Source: Litsea cubeba (lineage: Eukaryota; Streptophyta; Magnoliopsida; Laurales; Lauraceae). Taken from it: a DNA stretch of 64,000 nucleotides. Below the pieces are notes generated by a model. That model saw nothing but the letters and a program-made list of their open reading frames with translations. It ran no database searches and was not told the origin of the DNA. The stretch is taken from the NCBI GenBank assembly GCA_012931725.1, contig CM022953.1:29829453-29893452 (forward strand). Direction: 5' to 3'. The translations under genes and the position numbers were made by a program. This document shows positions 22,609 through 34,129 of this stretch, one piece after another. Within the stretch, counting starts at the first letter, position 1, and each line of letters opens with the position of its first letter.

Positions 22609-23590
22609 ATGGATACCTCTGAAAAATCAGGACCCTCTATTGTGAAATTTAATGGCAAAAACTATGTGTCTTGGGCATTTCAATTCCAAGTATACCTTGA
22701 AGGAAAAGAACTGTGGGCCCATATAGATGGATCTGACACACTCCCTGCTGACGATGCCAAGAAAATTCTTTCTTGGAAAACTAAAGATGCGAAAATCAAG
22801 TCTTGGATTCTTTTCTTCTGTAGAACCAAATTTTATTTTGTCTCTCAGACCTTGCAAGACCTCAAAGGAAATGTGGGAATATCTGAAAAAGGTATATTAT
22901 CAAAATCATGCTGCGCGTCAGTTTCAAAATTGGAATTAGATATTGCAAATTACTCCCAAGGGACACTTTCAATCCAGGATTATTACTCCGGCTTTCTAAT
23001 CCTATGGTCAGAGTATGATGAAATTAAATTTGCTACTGTCTCTGAAGCACTTCTACCCGAGCTTCTTTCCTTACAACAGGATAGCCATCGGGACCAATTT
23101 CTCATGAAACTGCGCCCTGAATATGAGACAGTACGGTCCAACTTGATGAGCCGAGCTTCTTTTCCAACGTAGATGATTGTCTTCAAGAACTTCTACGGGA
23201 GGAACAGCGCCTTGTTACCAAACTTGCAATTGATCATCAGGATTCCACTGAAGCTCCACTTGCCTTTGCTGCAAAAACAAGACCTCCTCCGCGGGACATC
23301 AGTAAAGTACAGTGTTACAACTGTCAAAAATATGGCCATTATGCAATCAATGCAAGCTGAAGGTCTGTAAATATTGTAAGGCTGTTGGTCATGGTATTGA
23401 AGAGTGTCGGAAGAAGGCTCGCAATTCTGCTTCTCGCCCCTATGGACAGTCAACTCCAAGTGCTTACACGGCTGTCACTCCACAATATGCATCGTCTGAT
23501 TTCACTGGTTCATTGCCATTTGATTCATCATCACAGCCTGGTTCCTCTTCACAACACAGTCACCAGCTCCCATTACTCCGGCTATGGTAA
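22609..23590 (+). pseudogene. Copia-D gag, frameshifted
   Basis: Starts MDTSEKSGPSIVKFNGKNY. The capsid domain reads YLEGKELWAHIDG, DAKIKSWI, then slips frame for about 125 nt (the segment EMWEYLKKVYYQNHAARQFQ lies in another frame) and returns to give SIQDYYSGF, LWSEYDEIK and DQFLMKLRPEYE. It stops at 23172. A knuckle, CKYCKAVGHGIEEC, lies at about 23360-23410 in a further frame. Close relative of the Copia-E gag at 26538. Confidence 0.85.
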
Positions 23591-25614
23591 ATCAGATGAT
23601 TATCAATGCCCTGTCATCTACGAACATTTCAGGTACTAGTCCGTCCCTTTCTAATACATGGTATTTAGATTCTGGAGCTAGTAATCACATGACCTCCTCA
23701 CCCACCAAATTACATCATGTTGTCCCCTACACTGGCACTCTTTCTGTTCAAGCTGCCAATGGAGACCACCTTCCAATCCTCTCTGTGGGAGATGCTCCTG
23801 GCCCTTTTCCATTAACAAATGTTTTTGTCTCCCCTCATCTTGCTACCAATTTAGTTTCCGTGGGTCAATTAGTTGAAAATAATTGCAATGTCTCCTTTTC
23901 TTCTTCTGGTTGTGTTGTGCAGGACCAGGAGTCGGGGGCGGTGATCGCGAGGGGGCCTAAACGTGGCAGGCTTTTTACGTTACCAGTATCTCCATTTATT
24001 CAAAATAAACCTTGGAATCAGTTGTTTTGTTTTTTACTTACTAATAATTCTCGGTTGTGGCATAATAGACTTTGTCATCCGAAATGCTGCTACGTTGTCT
24101 ACTTTATTTCAAACTGGATTGTTAAATAAACCTATTGATTCTGTTTCATTTGAGTGTGATTCTTGTAAATTAGGAAAAAGTAAAACTTTACCTTTTTCTA
24201 ACTCTACAACTCGTAGCAATGAATGTTTTGACTTAATCCACAGTGATGTTTGGGGCATTGCTCCTACCATTTCTCATGGTCATTTCAAAATACTTTGTTA
24301 CATTTATTGATGATTACAGCAGATTTACTTGAGTTTATTTGTTACATTCTAAATCTGATGTTCTTAATGCATTTAAAATTTTTCTTAGCTATGTTGAAAC
24401 CCAATTTTCCAAATGCATTAAAACTTTGCGATCAGATTCAGGGGGGGAGTATGTCTCCACCGATTTTCAATCTTTCCTAAAGAGCCGAGGAATTATATCT
24501 CAACGTACTTGTCCATATACTCCTCAACAAAATGGAGTTGCAGAACGGAAAAACAGACATCTTCTTGATGTCACGAGAACTCTTCTCATTAAATCCTCTG
24601 TTCCTCCACGTTTTTGGACTGAAGCTCTTACCACTGCAGTACATCTCATAAACCGTCTTCCATCACCTACCATTGCCCAATTAACACCACATTTTAAACT
24701 TTATGGTCACCATCCTACATTTACTCATCTACATACCTTCGGGTGTGTTTGCTTCGTTCATCTGCCGCCCACAGAGCGCACAAAATTAACGGCCCAATCT
24801 AGCAGGTGTGTTTTTTTTAGGATATGCAACTAACCAAAAGGGTTTTGTTTGCTATGATCCAATGGCTCGTCGCACCAGGATCTCTCGTAATGTTATTTTC
24901 TTCGAAAATCAATATTTTTTTCAAACATACTTGGATTGTCCTTCTCCATTTTCCACAACATTGTTACCTGGATTTTCTGAAAAACCAACTGTTACACGGT
25001 TTAATCCTGATTTTGTGTATCATCGAAGGGAAAAACCTACCACTGCGGATGCCCACCCTCCTGATCCTCCGGCAACTGGTCCCACATCTGCTAGTATCTT
25101 GCGTCGCTCCTCCAGAATTTCTCGACCTCCTGAGCGGTATGGATTTACCCATGCTTCCTTGATGACAACACTATCCTCTGTTTCCATCCCAAGTTCTTAT
25201 TTGCAGGCTGTGCAACATGATTGTTGGAACCAGGCCATGAAAGTCGAATTAGATGCATTGACCCAGAATCACACCTGGGATATTGTGGACTGTCCTTATT
25301 CAGTTAAACCTATCGGTTGCAAATGGATCTACTCGATCAAGCTAAAATCAGATGGCTCCTTGGATAGACACAAAGCTCGACTTGTGGCACTTGGCAACCG
25401 CCAAGCGTATGGCGTTGACTATGAAGAGACATTTGCGCCAGTTGCAAAAATGACAACTGTTCGGCTCCTTCTCGCCATTGCTGCTTCTCAATCTTGGCCA
25501 TTGTACCAAATGGATGTCAAGAATGCTTTTCTACATGGGGACTTGAAAGAAGAAGTCTATATGCGGATACCACAAGGAGTCACCTCTCCGCCTAAGAAAT
25601 CTGTATGTCACTTA
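23584..25614 (+). pseudogene. Copia-D protease, integrase and RT N-terminal half
   Basis: Aspartic protease TWYLDSGASNHMT (about 23660); integrase HHCC-type region LWHNRLCHP (about 24055), CDSCKLGKSKTLPF (about 24155), RSDSGGEYVS (about 24430), YTPQQNGVAERKNRHLLD (about 24520), FGCVCFVHLP (about 24740); RT GCKWIYSIKLKSDG, YEETFAPVAKM, MDVKNAFLHGDLKEEVY. Frame changes occur at about 24090-24340 and at a T8 run near 24812. The protein is cut after KKSVCHL by the Copia-E insertion and resumes at 30907. Confidence 0.9.
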
Positions 25615-25848
25615 TGTTAATAAGGATGTTCAGGCCCATTTAGGCCCATTCTGTATATGTATCATTAGTCAAAGCCTTGTGTACATACTAAGTTTGGCTG
25701 CTAATTGTTAGGATCTAGATTGGATATGATTGTGTAAATTGATTGTAATTAGGGCCTTCAGCCCCTATTTATATGAAACTCAGTCGATCCTCAAAGGATA
25801 CGACAATTCATCACATTCACATTCTGTTTTCCATCTCTCAAATTGACA
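25615..25848 (+). repeat. Copia-E 5' LTR
   Basis: TGTTAATA...ATTGACA, identical to the 3' copy over 234 bp. Confidence 0.97.
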
Positions 25849-26537
25849 TGGTATCAGAGCAGAGTTTTTTTTAATCACCTGTGATCATCATCAGCTGCTG
25901 CTGGTTGTCATCTTCCAGGATCTGAAATCCTTTCCGAGTTACTTATTTCACTCTGATCATCAAGAAGTGGCCCTGATCACGTCAGATTCAGACATGGCCC
26001 ACCTGTGATCATAATCACCATACCAGCAGAATCACCCATCTTGGTCGTCTGGTACTCCTCTATTTTATGATCATTTTTTCAAGATTTATGGCTCATCAGA
26101 GGTAGGCCATCTATATTTTTTTGTGATATTTATGTTTTATCAAGAAGATTTCATCACGGCCGTCCAGTATTGTGGATTTTGATCCAATTGGAGTGGGTCT
26201 TCTTCCACTAGTGGCGCATTTTTGTTGTCATTCTATCCTCACTGTCTGATCAGATCTCTGATCTTCATCTGGGGCCCACGTGGAGTTTTTGTCACTCACG
26301 ACTATGGACGTGTGGAGTGAAGTTTTGTTACTGTGTGACTGTTGGCAAGTGACTGTTTCGTGTTTACTGTGTGACTGTTTGGCAAGTGACTACTGTCTGC
26401 CTATTGGCTGATTGTTGGCTGGTTGTATACCATTTTGTTTTGTGTGACTGCTTGTCAATATCTGTGGGTCCCACGTGGTCATCCAGATCTCATAAAATCT
26501 CAGATCTTGGCTTGATTTTTCCTGCTGGTTGTTACAT

Positions 26538-27500
26538 ATGGAGAAATCTGAAATCAACTTAATCAAGTTTAATGGCAAAAATTACCCATCTTGGTCCTTT
26601 CAATTGGAACTTTACCTAGAGGGTAAGGAATTATGGGGTCATATCTCTGGAACTGATCCACAACCAACAGAAGATGAGAAGAAAATTGTGTCATGGAACA
26701 CAAAAGATGCTAAGATCAAATCTTGGATTCTTGGGTCCATGGAACCACAATTTTTCATGAACTTAAAACCATACAAAACTGCCCAAGATATGTGGACCTA
26801 TCTTCAAAAGGTATATCATCAAGGGAATTCTGCCAGACAGTATCAGTTGGAATTTGAAATAGCAAATTATATGCAAGGGACTTCTTCCATTCAAGAATAT
26901 TATTCTGGTTTTCAGAATTTGTGGACAGAATTAAATGAAATTAAATATGCCAGTGTTTCCGCACAAGCTCTTCCCGAGTTGCAAGTAATACTAGCAACTA
27001 GTCATCGGGATCAATTTCTTATGAAATTAAGGCCTCAATATGAATCGATCAGATCTAATCTTATGAGTAGGGTCCCTTCTCCTTCACTGGATGACTGTCT
27101 CAATGAATTACTGCGAGAGGAACAGAGACAATTGACGCATTCTGGTACGCTCCATCAAGCTAGTCAGGGTACCATTGATGTTGCCTATAGTGTACCGACT
27201 GCCTTTCAATCACCAACCTCTTCTGTCAGTGTTGGTTATTCTTCCAAGGGGAAACAACTAAACAGAGATCTGAGTAAAGTACAGTGCTTCAAGTGTCAAA
27301 CTTTCGGCCATTTTGCAAATCAGTGCAAACAGCGGATCTGCAATTATTGCAAGGCATCTGGACATTCGATCAATGAATGCCGCAAACGTCCTCAAAACAG
27401 AAATCCGAAAGCTTACCAGGCGTTCACTACTACTGGCACTATTGATTCATCTACCACATCTTCTTCAGCACCTGCTTCTGCTGCTCCAGTTTTCTCCTGA
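26538..27500 (+). CDS. Copia-E gag, 320 aa, apparently intact
   Basis: The nucleocapsid polyprotein starts at MEKSEINLIKFNGKNY; I chose this ATG over the upstream in-frame one at 26529 because it aligns with the Copia-D gag start. A UBN2-like capsid (WSFQLELYLEGKELW, DMWTYLQKVYHQG, SIQEYYSGFQNLWTELNE, LMKLRPQYESIRS) is followed by two zinc knuckles, CFKCQTFGHFANQC (about 27287-27328) and CNYCKASGHSINEC (about 27340-27381). It ends at TGA just before the pol frame, which is +1 relative. A programmed shift or a one-base error in the GTTTTCTCC run could join them. Confidence 0.85.
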   Translation: MEKSEINLIKFNGKNYPSWSFQLELYLEGKELWGHISGTDPQPTEDEKKIVSWNTKDAKIKSWILGSMEPQFFMNLKPYKTAQDMWTYLQKVYHQGNSARQYQLEFEIANYMQGTSSIQEYYSGFQNLWTELNEIKYASVSAQALPELQVILATSHRDQFLMKLRPQYESIRSNLMSRVPSPSLDDCLNELLREEQRQLTHSGTLHQASQGTIDVAYSVPTAFQSPTSSVSVGYSSKGKQLNRDLSKVQCFKCQTFGHFANQCKQRICNYCKASGHSINECRKRPQNRNPKAYQAFTTTGTIDSSTTSSSAPASAAPVFS

Positions 27501-30500
27501 AATGATCCAACAGATGATTCTCCAGGCCTTCGCCACTCTTGGTATATCTGGTAAAAAAAATCAATCTTCTTCTCACTGGTATTTTGATTCTGGTGCCTCC
27601 AATCATATGACATCATCCTCCAAAAATTTCTCCAAAATTAAACCATATGATGGCCAGATTAAAGTTCATGCTGCTAATGGAACCACTATACCAATTACAT
27701 CTGTTGGTGATATCTCCCATTCTCTTCCTTTACATGATGTCTTTTGTTCCAAAAATCTTTCTACCAACTTAATTTCTGTTGGTCAATTGGTTGATAATAA
27801 CTGCAATGTTTGTTTTTCCTCCTCTGGTTGTGTGGTGCAGGATCAGGAGACGGGGAAGGTAATAGTGAAGGGGCCTAAGTGTGGGCGTTTGTTTCCTCTT
27901 CACATAGTAACACCGACTCCAGATATGTCCTTGTTTGCTTTATCAGTCGTTTCTAGGAATAATGTGCAGTTGTGGCACAATAGATTAGGCCATCCCAATT
28001 CAACCATTTTGTTATCTTTGTTAAATTCTGGTCATATTAATAAAATGAAGTTTTTATCATCAGATGTTGCTATTGATTGCACCACTTGTAAGCTGGGTAA
28101 AAGTAAAACTTTGCCTTTTCCTTTACATGTCTCTTCTGCTACCCAAAGTTTTGATTTAATACATAGTGATGTTTGGGTGTTGCACCAATTATTTCTCATT
28201 CACAGTATAAGTACTTCGTAACTTTCATTGATGATTATAGCCGGTTTACATGGATTTATTTTCTACATGCCAAGTCTGAAGTTTTTGATGTATTTAAAAA
28301 ATTCTTGAGTTATGTTCAAAATCAATTTTCAACATGTATTAAGGCTCTTCGGACCGACTCAGGAGGGGGAATATGTGTCCAAACAATTTCAGGAATTTTT
28401 ACAAGACAGAGGGATTATATCCCAGCGGACTTGTCCCTATACTCCCCAACAAAATGGTGTGGCAGAACGGAAAAATCGTCATCTTCTAGACATGGTCAGA
28501 TGTTTATTATTAGAATCTTCCGTTCCACCCAGATTTTGGTCAGAAGCTTTAACCACTGCTATTCATATCATCAATCGTCTTCCTTCTCCAAAACTTCAAA
28601 ACACATCTCCATATTTCGTCTTTTCAAAACTGAACCACAATACACAAATTTCCACACTTTTGGTTGTGTTTGTTTTGTTCATCTTCCCACACACGAACGA
28701 TCCAAGTTATCCGCACAATCTGTAAAATGTGCATTTCTTGGTTATGCTTCCCACCAAAAAGGTTTTGTTTGTTATGACCCCACCTCCAAGCGTATTCGCA
28801 TTTCTAGAAATGTTGTTTTTTTTGAACATCAGTATTTTTTTTCAATCTTATCCTGATTCATCTTCAGAAATCTTTTTCTAAAGTACCATCCTTTGATGAT
28901 GAATGTCTTCCTTCGCCTTTGCGATTTCATCCGGACAAGGTGTATACTCGTCGACAAGGACCAGATCCCACTACTTTACCCCATTTGCAAGAACCGATCC
29001 CGAATCCTGCTCCAGCATCAACTTCACCTCAACTTGCTATTCGTCGTTCTGCTCGTATATTTCGTCCACCGGATCGATACGGCTTCTCTCATTCTTCATA
29101 TTTTGCTACTTTATCCTCTGTATCCATTCCTACTTCTTATTCACAAGCAGCAAAACAGGAGTGCTGGAGACAGGCTATGGAAGAAGAACTTAGTGCTCTA
29201 CAGCAGAACCAAACCTGGGTTACTGTTCCCTGTCCAGCTTCGGTAAAACCTATTGGGAGTAAATGGGTTTACTCTATTAAATTAAAGGCAGATGGTACTT
29301 TGGATAGATATAAGGCTAGGCTTGTGGCCCTTGGCAACCGACAGGAATATGGCATTGACTATGAAGAGACTTTTGCGCCTGTTGCAAAAATGACTACTGT
29401 TCGCACCATCCTTGCTATAGCTGCCTCTCAATCCTGGCCTCTTTTTCAATTTGATGTGAAAAACGCATTCCTTCATGGTGATCTTAAGGAAGAAGTTTAC
29501 ATGCGTTTGCCTCAAGGTTTCACAAAACCATCAGAAATCAAGTTGCTCTTCTGAAACGATCCTTGTATGGGCTAAAACAAGCACCACGAGCATGGTTTGA
29601 CAAATTCAAAGATGCTTTACTTAAGCTACAGTTTCAGCAGAGTCCTTATGATCCATCGTTGTTTTTGCATCACGCATCAACAGGAATCACCATCCTTCTT
29701 GTCTATGTAGACGATATTATCATCACTGGGACAGATACAGCAACGATTCAAGATCTCCAAGTTTCTCTGCATCAATCTTTCCATATGAAGGATCTGGGCC
29801 CTCTACAATATTTCTTGGGATTGGAAGTTCATCACTCCGAGAAAGGGTTGATTTTACATCAACATAAGTATACCATGGATTTGATTGAATCCGCAGGCCT
29901 GTCAAAGTCCACTCCTGTGGATACTCCTCTGGAACTGAATCTCAAACTCCATACTGACAGTGGTGATCCCTTGTCTGATCCGACATATTTTCGTCAACTT
30001 GTCGGTAGTCTTATATATTTGACTACTACTCGTCCTGACATCAGTTATGCAGTCAACTTGATGAGTCAGTATATGACCAAGCCTCATCATCTACATTTAG
30101 CAACAGTTCGGCGCATCATTCGTTATCTTCTTGGAACTTCTCACCGAGGCTTGTTTTTTCCTGTTGGCTCTCAGATGACTTTGTCTGCCTATTCTGATGC
30201 TGATTGGGCAGGTTGTCCTGATACTCGAAGGTCCACCACAGGCTGGTGCATGTTCTTAGGTGATGCTCTTATTTCATGGAAAGTGAAGAAACAGGACAGA
30301 GTGTCCAAATCATCAACCGAGGCAGAATACCGGGCCATGTCTGCTGCATGCTCCGAAATTATATGGCTTCGTGGTCTTCTCGAGGAACTGGGGTTCACTC
30401 AAAAATCTTCCACCCCATTACATGCGGATAACACCAGTGCCATTCGGATTACTGAGAATCCAGTTTTTCATGAGAGAACTAAACACATCGAGGTGGCTTG

Positions 30501-30660
30501 TCATTTTATCAGAGATGAATATCTACGCAATGTCATTTCACTCCCGTTTATCTCCTCAAGCCTCCAGACTGCTGACATTTTTACTAAAGCACTTCCTCGA
30601 CCACGTCATCAATTCTTGACTGACAAATTGATGCTTGTTGACTCATCGGCATCAATTTGA
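27501..30660 (+). pseudogene. Copia-E pol (PR-IN-RT-RNase H) with single-base breaks
   Basis: Protease YFDSGASNHMTSS (about 27580); integrase WHNRLGHPNS, CTTCKLGKSKTLPF, FVTFIDDYSRFTW, RTDSGG, YTPQQNGVAERKNRHLLD; RT SKWVYSIKLKADG, DVKNAFLHGDLKEEVY, YGLKQAPRAW, YVDD at 29704-29715; RNase H YSDADWAGCPDTRRSTTGW, SSTEAEYRAM, HADNTSAIRI. The last ORF (29563-30660) is intact to its stop. Breaks: GGG for GGGG near 28177, GGGGG for GGGG near 28370, one C missing near 28625, T8 for T7 near 28845, one G missing near 29548. Each is a one-base change, mostly in runs. Confidence 0.9.
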
Positions 30661-30667
30661 GGGGGGG

Positions 30668-30901
30668 TGTTAATAAGGATGTTCAGGCCCATTTAGGCCC
30701 ATTCTGTATATGTATCATTAGTCAAAGCCTTGTGTACATACTAAGTTTGGCTGCTAATTGTTAGGATCTAGATTGGATATGATTGTGTAAATTGATTGTA
30801 ATTAGGGCCTTCAGCCCCTATTTATATGAAACTCAGTCGATCCTCAAAGGATACGACAATTCATCACATTCACATTCTGTTTTCCATCTCTCAAATTGAC
30901 A
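30668..30901 (+). repeat. Copia-E 3' LTR
   Basis: Identical to 25615-25848. Followed by TSD ACTTA. Confidence 0.97.
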
Positions 30902-30906
30902 ACTTA

Positions 30907-32013
30907 CACAGATCTCTTTACGGTCTCAAGCAAGCTCCCCGAGCGTGGTTTGATAAATTCAAAGATCGGTTAGGCACGATTGGCTTTACTCAAAGTCCAT
31001 ATGATCCATCTCTTTTTATGAGCCACGCATCTACTGGCTTTACTGTTCTCCTCGTATATGTTGATGATATCATTATCACCGGAACTGATGATGCTATGAT
31101 AAAATCTCTTCAGGCCTCTCTTCGAGATTCATTCCATATGAAGGATCTGGGTCCTCTACATTATTTTTTGGGCTTAGAAATACATCAGTCTTCAAAAGGC
31201 CTGTTTATCAATCAACACAAATATGCGATAGATCTTATTGAGCTTGCTGATCTCGATGAATCTTCCTCAGTTGATACACCACTTGAAGTCAATCTTAAGT
31301 TGAGTAAAGATGATGGAGATCTTCTTCCTGATCCACATACATACCGGAGACTCGTTGGCAGTCTTGTCTATCTCACCGTCACCAGGCCTGACATATCTTA
31401 TGCTGTCAATCTTGTCAGCCAATTCATGACGTTTCCTCGTCACCTTCATCTGACAGCAGTAAAGCGAATTATCCGGTATTTATTGGGTACTAGAGCTCGT
31501 GGTTTATATCATCCAAAGGATAATCGTCTACTTCTGACCGCTTATGCAGATGCTGACTGGGCAGGATGTCCGGATACCAGACGGTCCACCACTGGTTGGT
31601 GTATGTTCCTCGGTCAGTCTCTCATCTCTTGGAAATGCAAGAAACAAGAACGGGTCTCCAAATCTTCCACAGAGGCTGAATATCGGGCTATGTCTTCTGC
31701 TTGTTCTGAAATCCTATGGCTTCGGGGACTTCTTTCGGAACTTGGATTTGCACAGGCCTCTCCCACTTCCTTGCATGCCGATAATACTGGGGCGATCAGA
31801 ATCACTGAGAATCCTGTTCTTCATGAACGCACAAAACATATAGAAGTTGATTGCCACTTTATTCGCGACGAATACAAGCGTGGTGTTATCAGTCTACCTC
31901 ATGTCCCTACAGAGTTTCAGTTGGCCGATATATTCACTAAGGGACTTGCTCGGCCTCGACATCAATTTCTTGTTTCCAAATTGCTGCTTTATGACACTCC
32001 CGCATCAATTTGA
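30907..32013 (+). pseudogene. Copia-D RT C-terminal half and RNase H (open to the end)
   Basis: Continues the RT cut at 25614: RSLYGLKQAPRAWFDKF, YVDD (about 31056-31067), MKDLGPLHYFLGLEIHQS, RPDISYAVNLVSQFM, then RNase H YADADWAGCPDTRRSTTGW, SSTEAEYRAMSSACSEI, HADNTGAIRI, ending TPASI and stop at 32013. This part has no internal stop. The full D pol is disrupted elsewhere and by Copia-E, so I label it a pseudogene. The upstream in-frame ATG at 30826 lies in the Copia-E LTR and is not a real start. Confidence 0.9.
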
Positions 32014-32020
32014 GGGGGGG

Positions 32021-32253
32021 TGTCAATCCTGGGCCTCTAGGCCTAATATATCAGGCCCATTTACATACTAGTTAGTTGTTAGCTATTAGCATGGATCTAA
32101 CCCAAGTGTAATTAAGGGATAATCATTGTTAGAATGTAATCAGGGATTAAACCCTTTTAAATAGAGATCTCAGTCGACCAATGGAGGATACGACATTCAT
32201 CTCCACATGTCTCTCTCTCTCTGATGTCTGCATGCTTCTTTCCATTAATGACA
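32021..32253 (+). repeat. Copia-D 3' LTR
   Basis: 233 bp; differs from 21729-21960 at about two bases and two 1-2 bp indels. Followed by ATCTG TSD. Confidence 0.95.
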
Positions 32254-32258
32254 ATCTG

Positions 32259-32330
32259 CACGTCTCGGGGCAAACTATGATCAAACTGTGTGGGTCCCAT
32301 TGTGGGCTACTTGTCTACTTGTTTTCTACA
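32259..32330 (-). repeat. Copia-C 3' LTR, inner part
   Basis: Remaining 72 bp of the LTR split by Copia-D. Ends TTTTCTACA, as the 5' LTR does at 37504, then the purine tract (plus CTCCCCCTCAAA). Confidence 0.85.
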
Positions 32331-32519
32331 CTCCCCCTCAAATTGATGCGGAGGTCCACAAAGCATCAATTTGGAAGATAGATATTCATGATGGCTCATG
32401 GTTAGTGCTTTGGTAAATATATCAGCCAATTGATGTTGAGTGGAAACATGTGGATGTTGAATTATCTTAGGGATGACTTGTTGGCGAATGAAGTGGCAAT
32501 CAATTCCATTGTGCTTGGT

Positions 32520-34000
32520 TCACACATGAAACACTGGATTATTGGCTGTCCTGATTGCACTTGTGTTATCAGCATATAGTGTAATGGGTTTTGTAAGAAA
32601 AATGACAAACTTTCGAAGTAGATGCTGAAGGCAGACAATTTCATTGCTAGCCGAGGCCATGGATCGATATTCAGCCTCTGTATTTTTCTTTTTACATATG
32701 CAAGATATGGGAGAGTTCCCAAGAAACATGCACCATCCCATAGTAGATCGACGAGTTTTAGAGCAACAAGTCCAGTCGGCATCAGCATATGTAGAGAGTT
32801 GGAGGGATGAAGTAGAAGAGTGAAAGAGACCTTGATCGAGATTGCCTTTGAGTGGTTGAAGTATGTGAAGTATCGCTGCAATATATGGTTTGTGAGGATT
32901 ACTCACAAATTGACTCTTATGTATTGCATGAGAGATATCTTGTTGAGTCAACAAGTTGCCAACTAGACGACAAAAAGCAGTTGGATCTTTCAGGGGATCC
33001 CTATCATCTTTGATGGTTTTAACATTGAGCTCAAATGTCCTTACATCCTTAAGGTGAGCAGCTTTTATCAAGTCCTCAGCATATTTACGTTGATGGACAT
33101 GAATGCCACCATGAGTTCTAGAGATTTCTAGACCCAAAAAGTAAGTGGGAGATCCAAGATCTTTCATATTGAAGTGGTGCATAAGATGAGTTTTGAGAGC
33201 TGATAGTCATGTCATCGACATAAATCAATAGAACCATACAGCCTTGGGAATTGGGATGTCTTGTGAATAAAGAGGAAGCTATCATTCTGACTTTGGAGGA
33301 AATTTGCTTGAAGGATAGCATGTCAGAATTTGTCAAACCAGTCTCGAGGAGTTTGTTTGAGTCCATAAAGACTTTTTCAATTTACAAACATGTTTTTGTG
33401 GGAAATGCATAGCCTGGAGGGGTTCGCATGTAGACAGTCTTCTGTAGGTCACCATGGAGAAAGGCGTTTTTGACATCCATCAGCCAAAGTGGCCAGTGTC
33501 GGATAGCTGCTACACTTTGTAGTGGTTGCACAATGGTCATTTTAGCGACCAGTGCAAATGTCTCTTCTTAAATAATCCTATATTCTTGTTTGAAGCCCTA
33601 TGTAAGTCGTGCCTTATATCTATCCAAGCTCCGTTGCTATTTCACTATGATGGAATAGACCCATTTGCTATCAATAATAGGTACATCTATCGGGGCAGGT
33701 ACCAGATCCCATGTGGAGTTTGCCTTAAGGACGAGTAATTCTTTTGTCATTGCATCTTGCCAGGATGGTACTATAGAAGCCCGTGAATAGGAGGTTGGAA
33801 TAGGAGTAGAATCTAAAGAGGTAAAATGGGTAGGGTTACCATATCTATTAGGAGGCACTGTAATACAACTAGAACGTCGTAAAGGTTGTGGGCCAGGAGG
33901 ATCATTACCTGGAGGATCAAGAGCTGACAAGGAACGGTGATCAAGAGAAGGTGTAGTCAGAGGAAGAGTCATTGTTCGACAGACATAGACCTTGGTACTG
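32520..34000 (-). pseudogene. Copia-C RT and RNase H remnants
   Basis: Minus-strand pieces in several frames: VPIIDSKWVYS (about 33650), MVLLIYVDDM with the catalytic YVDD (about 33211-33222), MKDLGSPTYFLGLEISRTHGG (about 33170), RNase H YADADWTCCSKTRRSTMGW (about 32780) and LYADNTSAIRTANNPVFHV (ends 32520). Frameshifts and stops indicate decay, consistent with the high LTR divergence. Confidence 0.85.
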
Positions 34001-34129
34001 GGCGGTGGGGATGTGGACTCAAAACCTGATGAAGATATGATACTTGGACGGGATGACTAGCAGGACAAAGTGAATAGAAAGGGATATGTTCCAAAAAGAT
34101 GGCATTCCTAGAAATACGGACACATCTGT

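Larger units (their letters stand above)
25615..30901 (+). mobile_element. Copia element E, youngest, innermost of the nest
   Basis: 5287 bp. LTRs 25615-25848 and 30668-30901 are both 234 bp and identical by direct reading. Primer site TGGTATCAGAGCAGAG (25849), purine tract TTGAGGGGGGG (ends 30667), TSD ACTTA (25610-25614, 30902-30906). It carries gag plus all Copia pol domains, but with about six single-base frame breaks. It interrupts Copia-D RT just before RSLYGLKQAPRAWF. Gag and pol are clearly related to Copia-D, so they are sister families. Confidence 0.97.
21729..32253 (+). mobile_element. Copia element D, complete, interrupted by Copia-E
   Basis: 232-bp 5' LTR (21729-21960), canonical primer site TGGTATCAGAGC (21961), gag-PR-IN-RT-RNase H, purine tract TTTGAGGGGGGG (to 32020), 233-bp 3' LTR (32021-32253), TSD ATCTG (21724-21728, 32254-32258). 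Without Copia-E and its TSD copy it is 5233 bp. The LTRs differ by about two substitutions and two indels, so insertion was recent. Size and short LTRs fit the Ale/Retrofit lineage (inference). It lies in the 3' LTR of Copia-C. Confidence 0.95.

Noticed and set aside
22218..22622. 134-codon ORF in the Copia-D leader
   Set aside because: Leu/Ser-rich translation of the untranslated leader, in a different frame from gag and with no homology I recognise.
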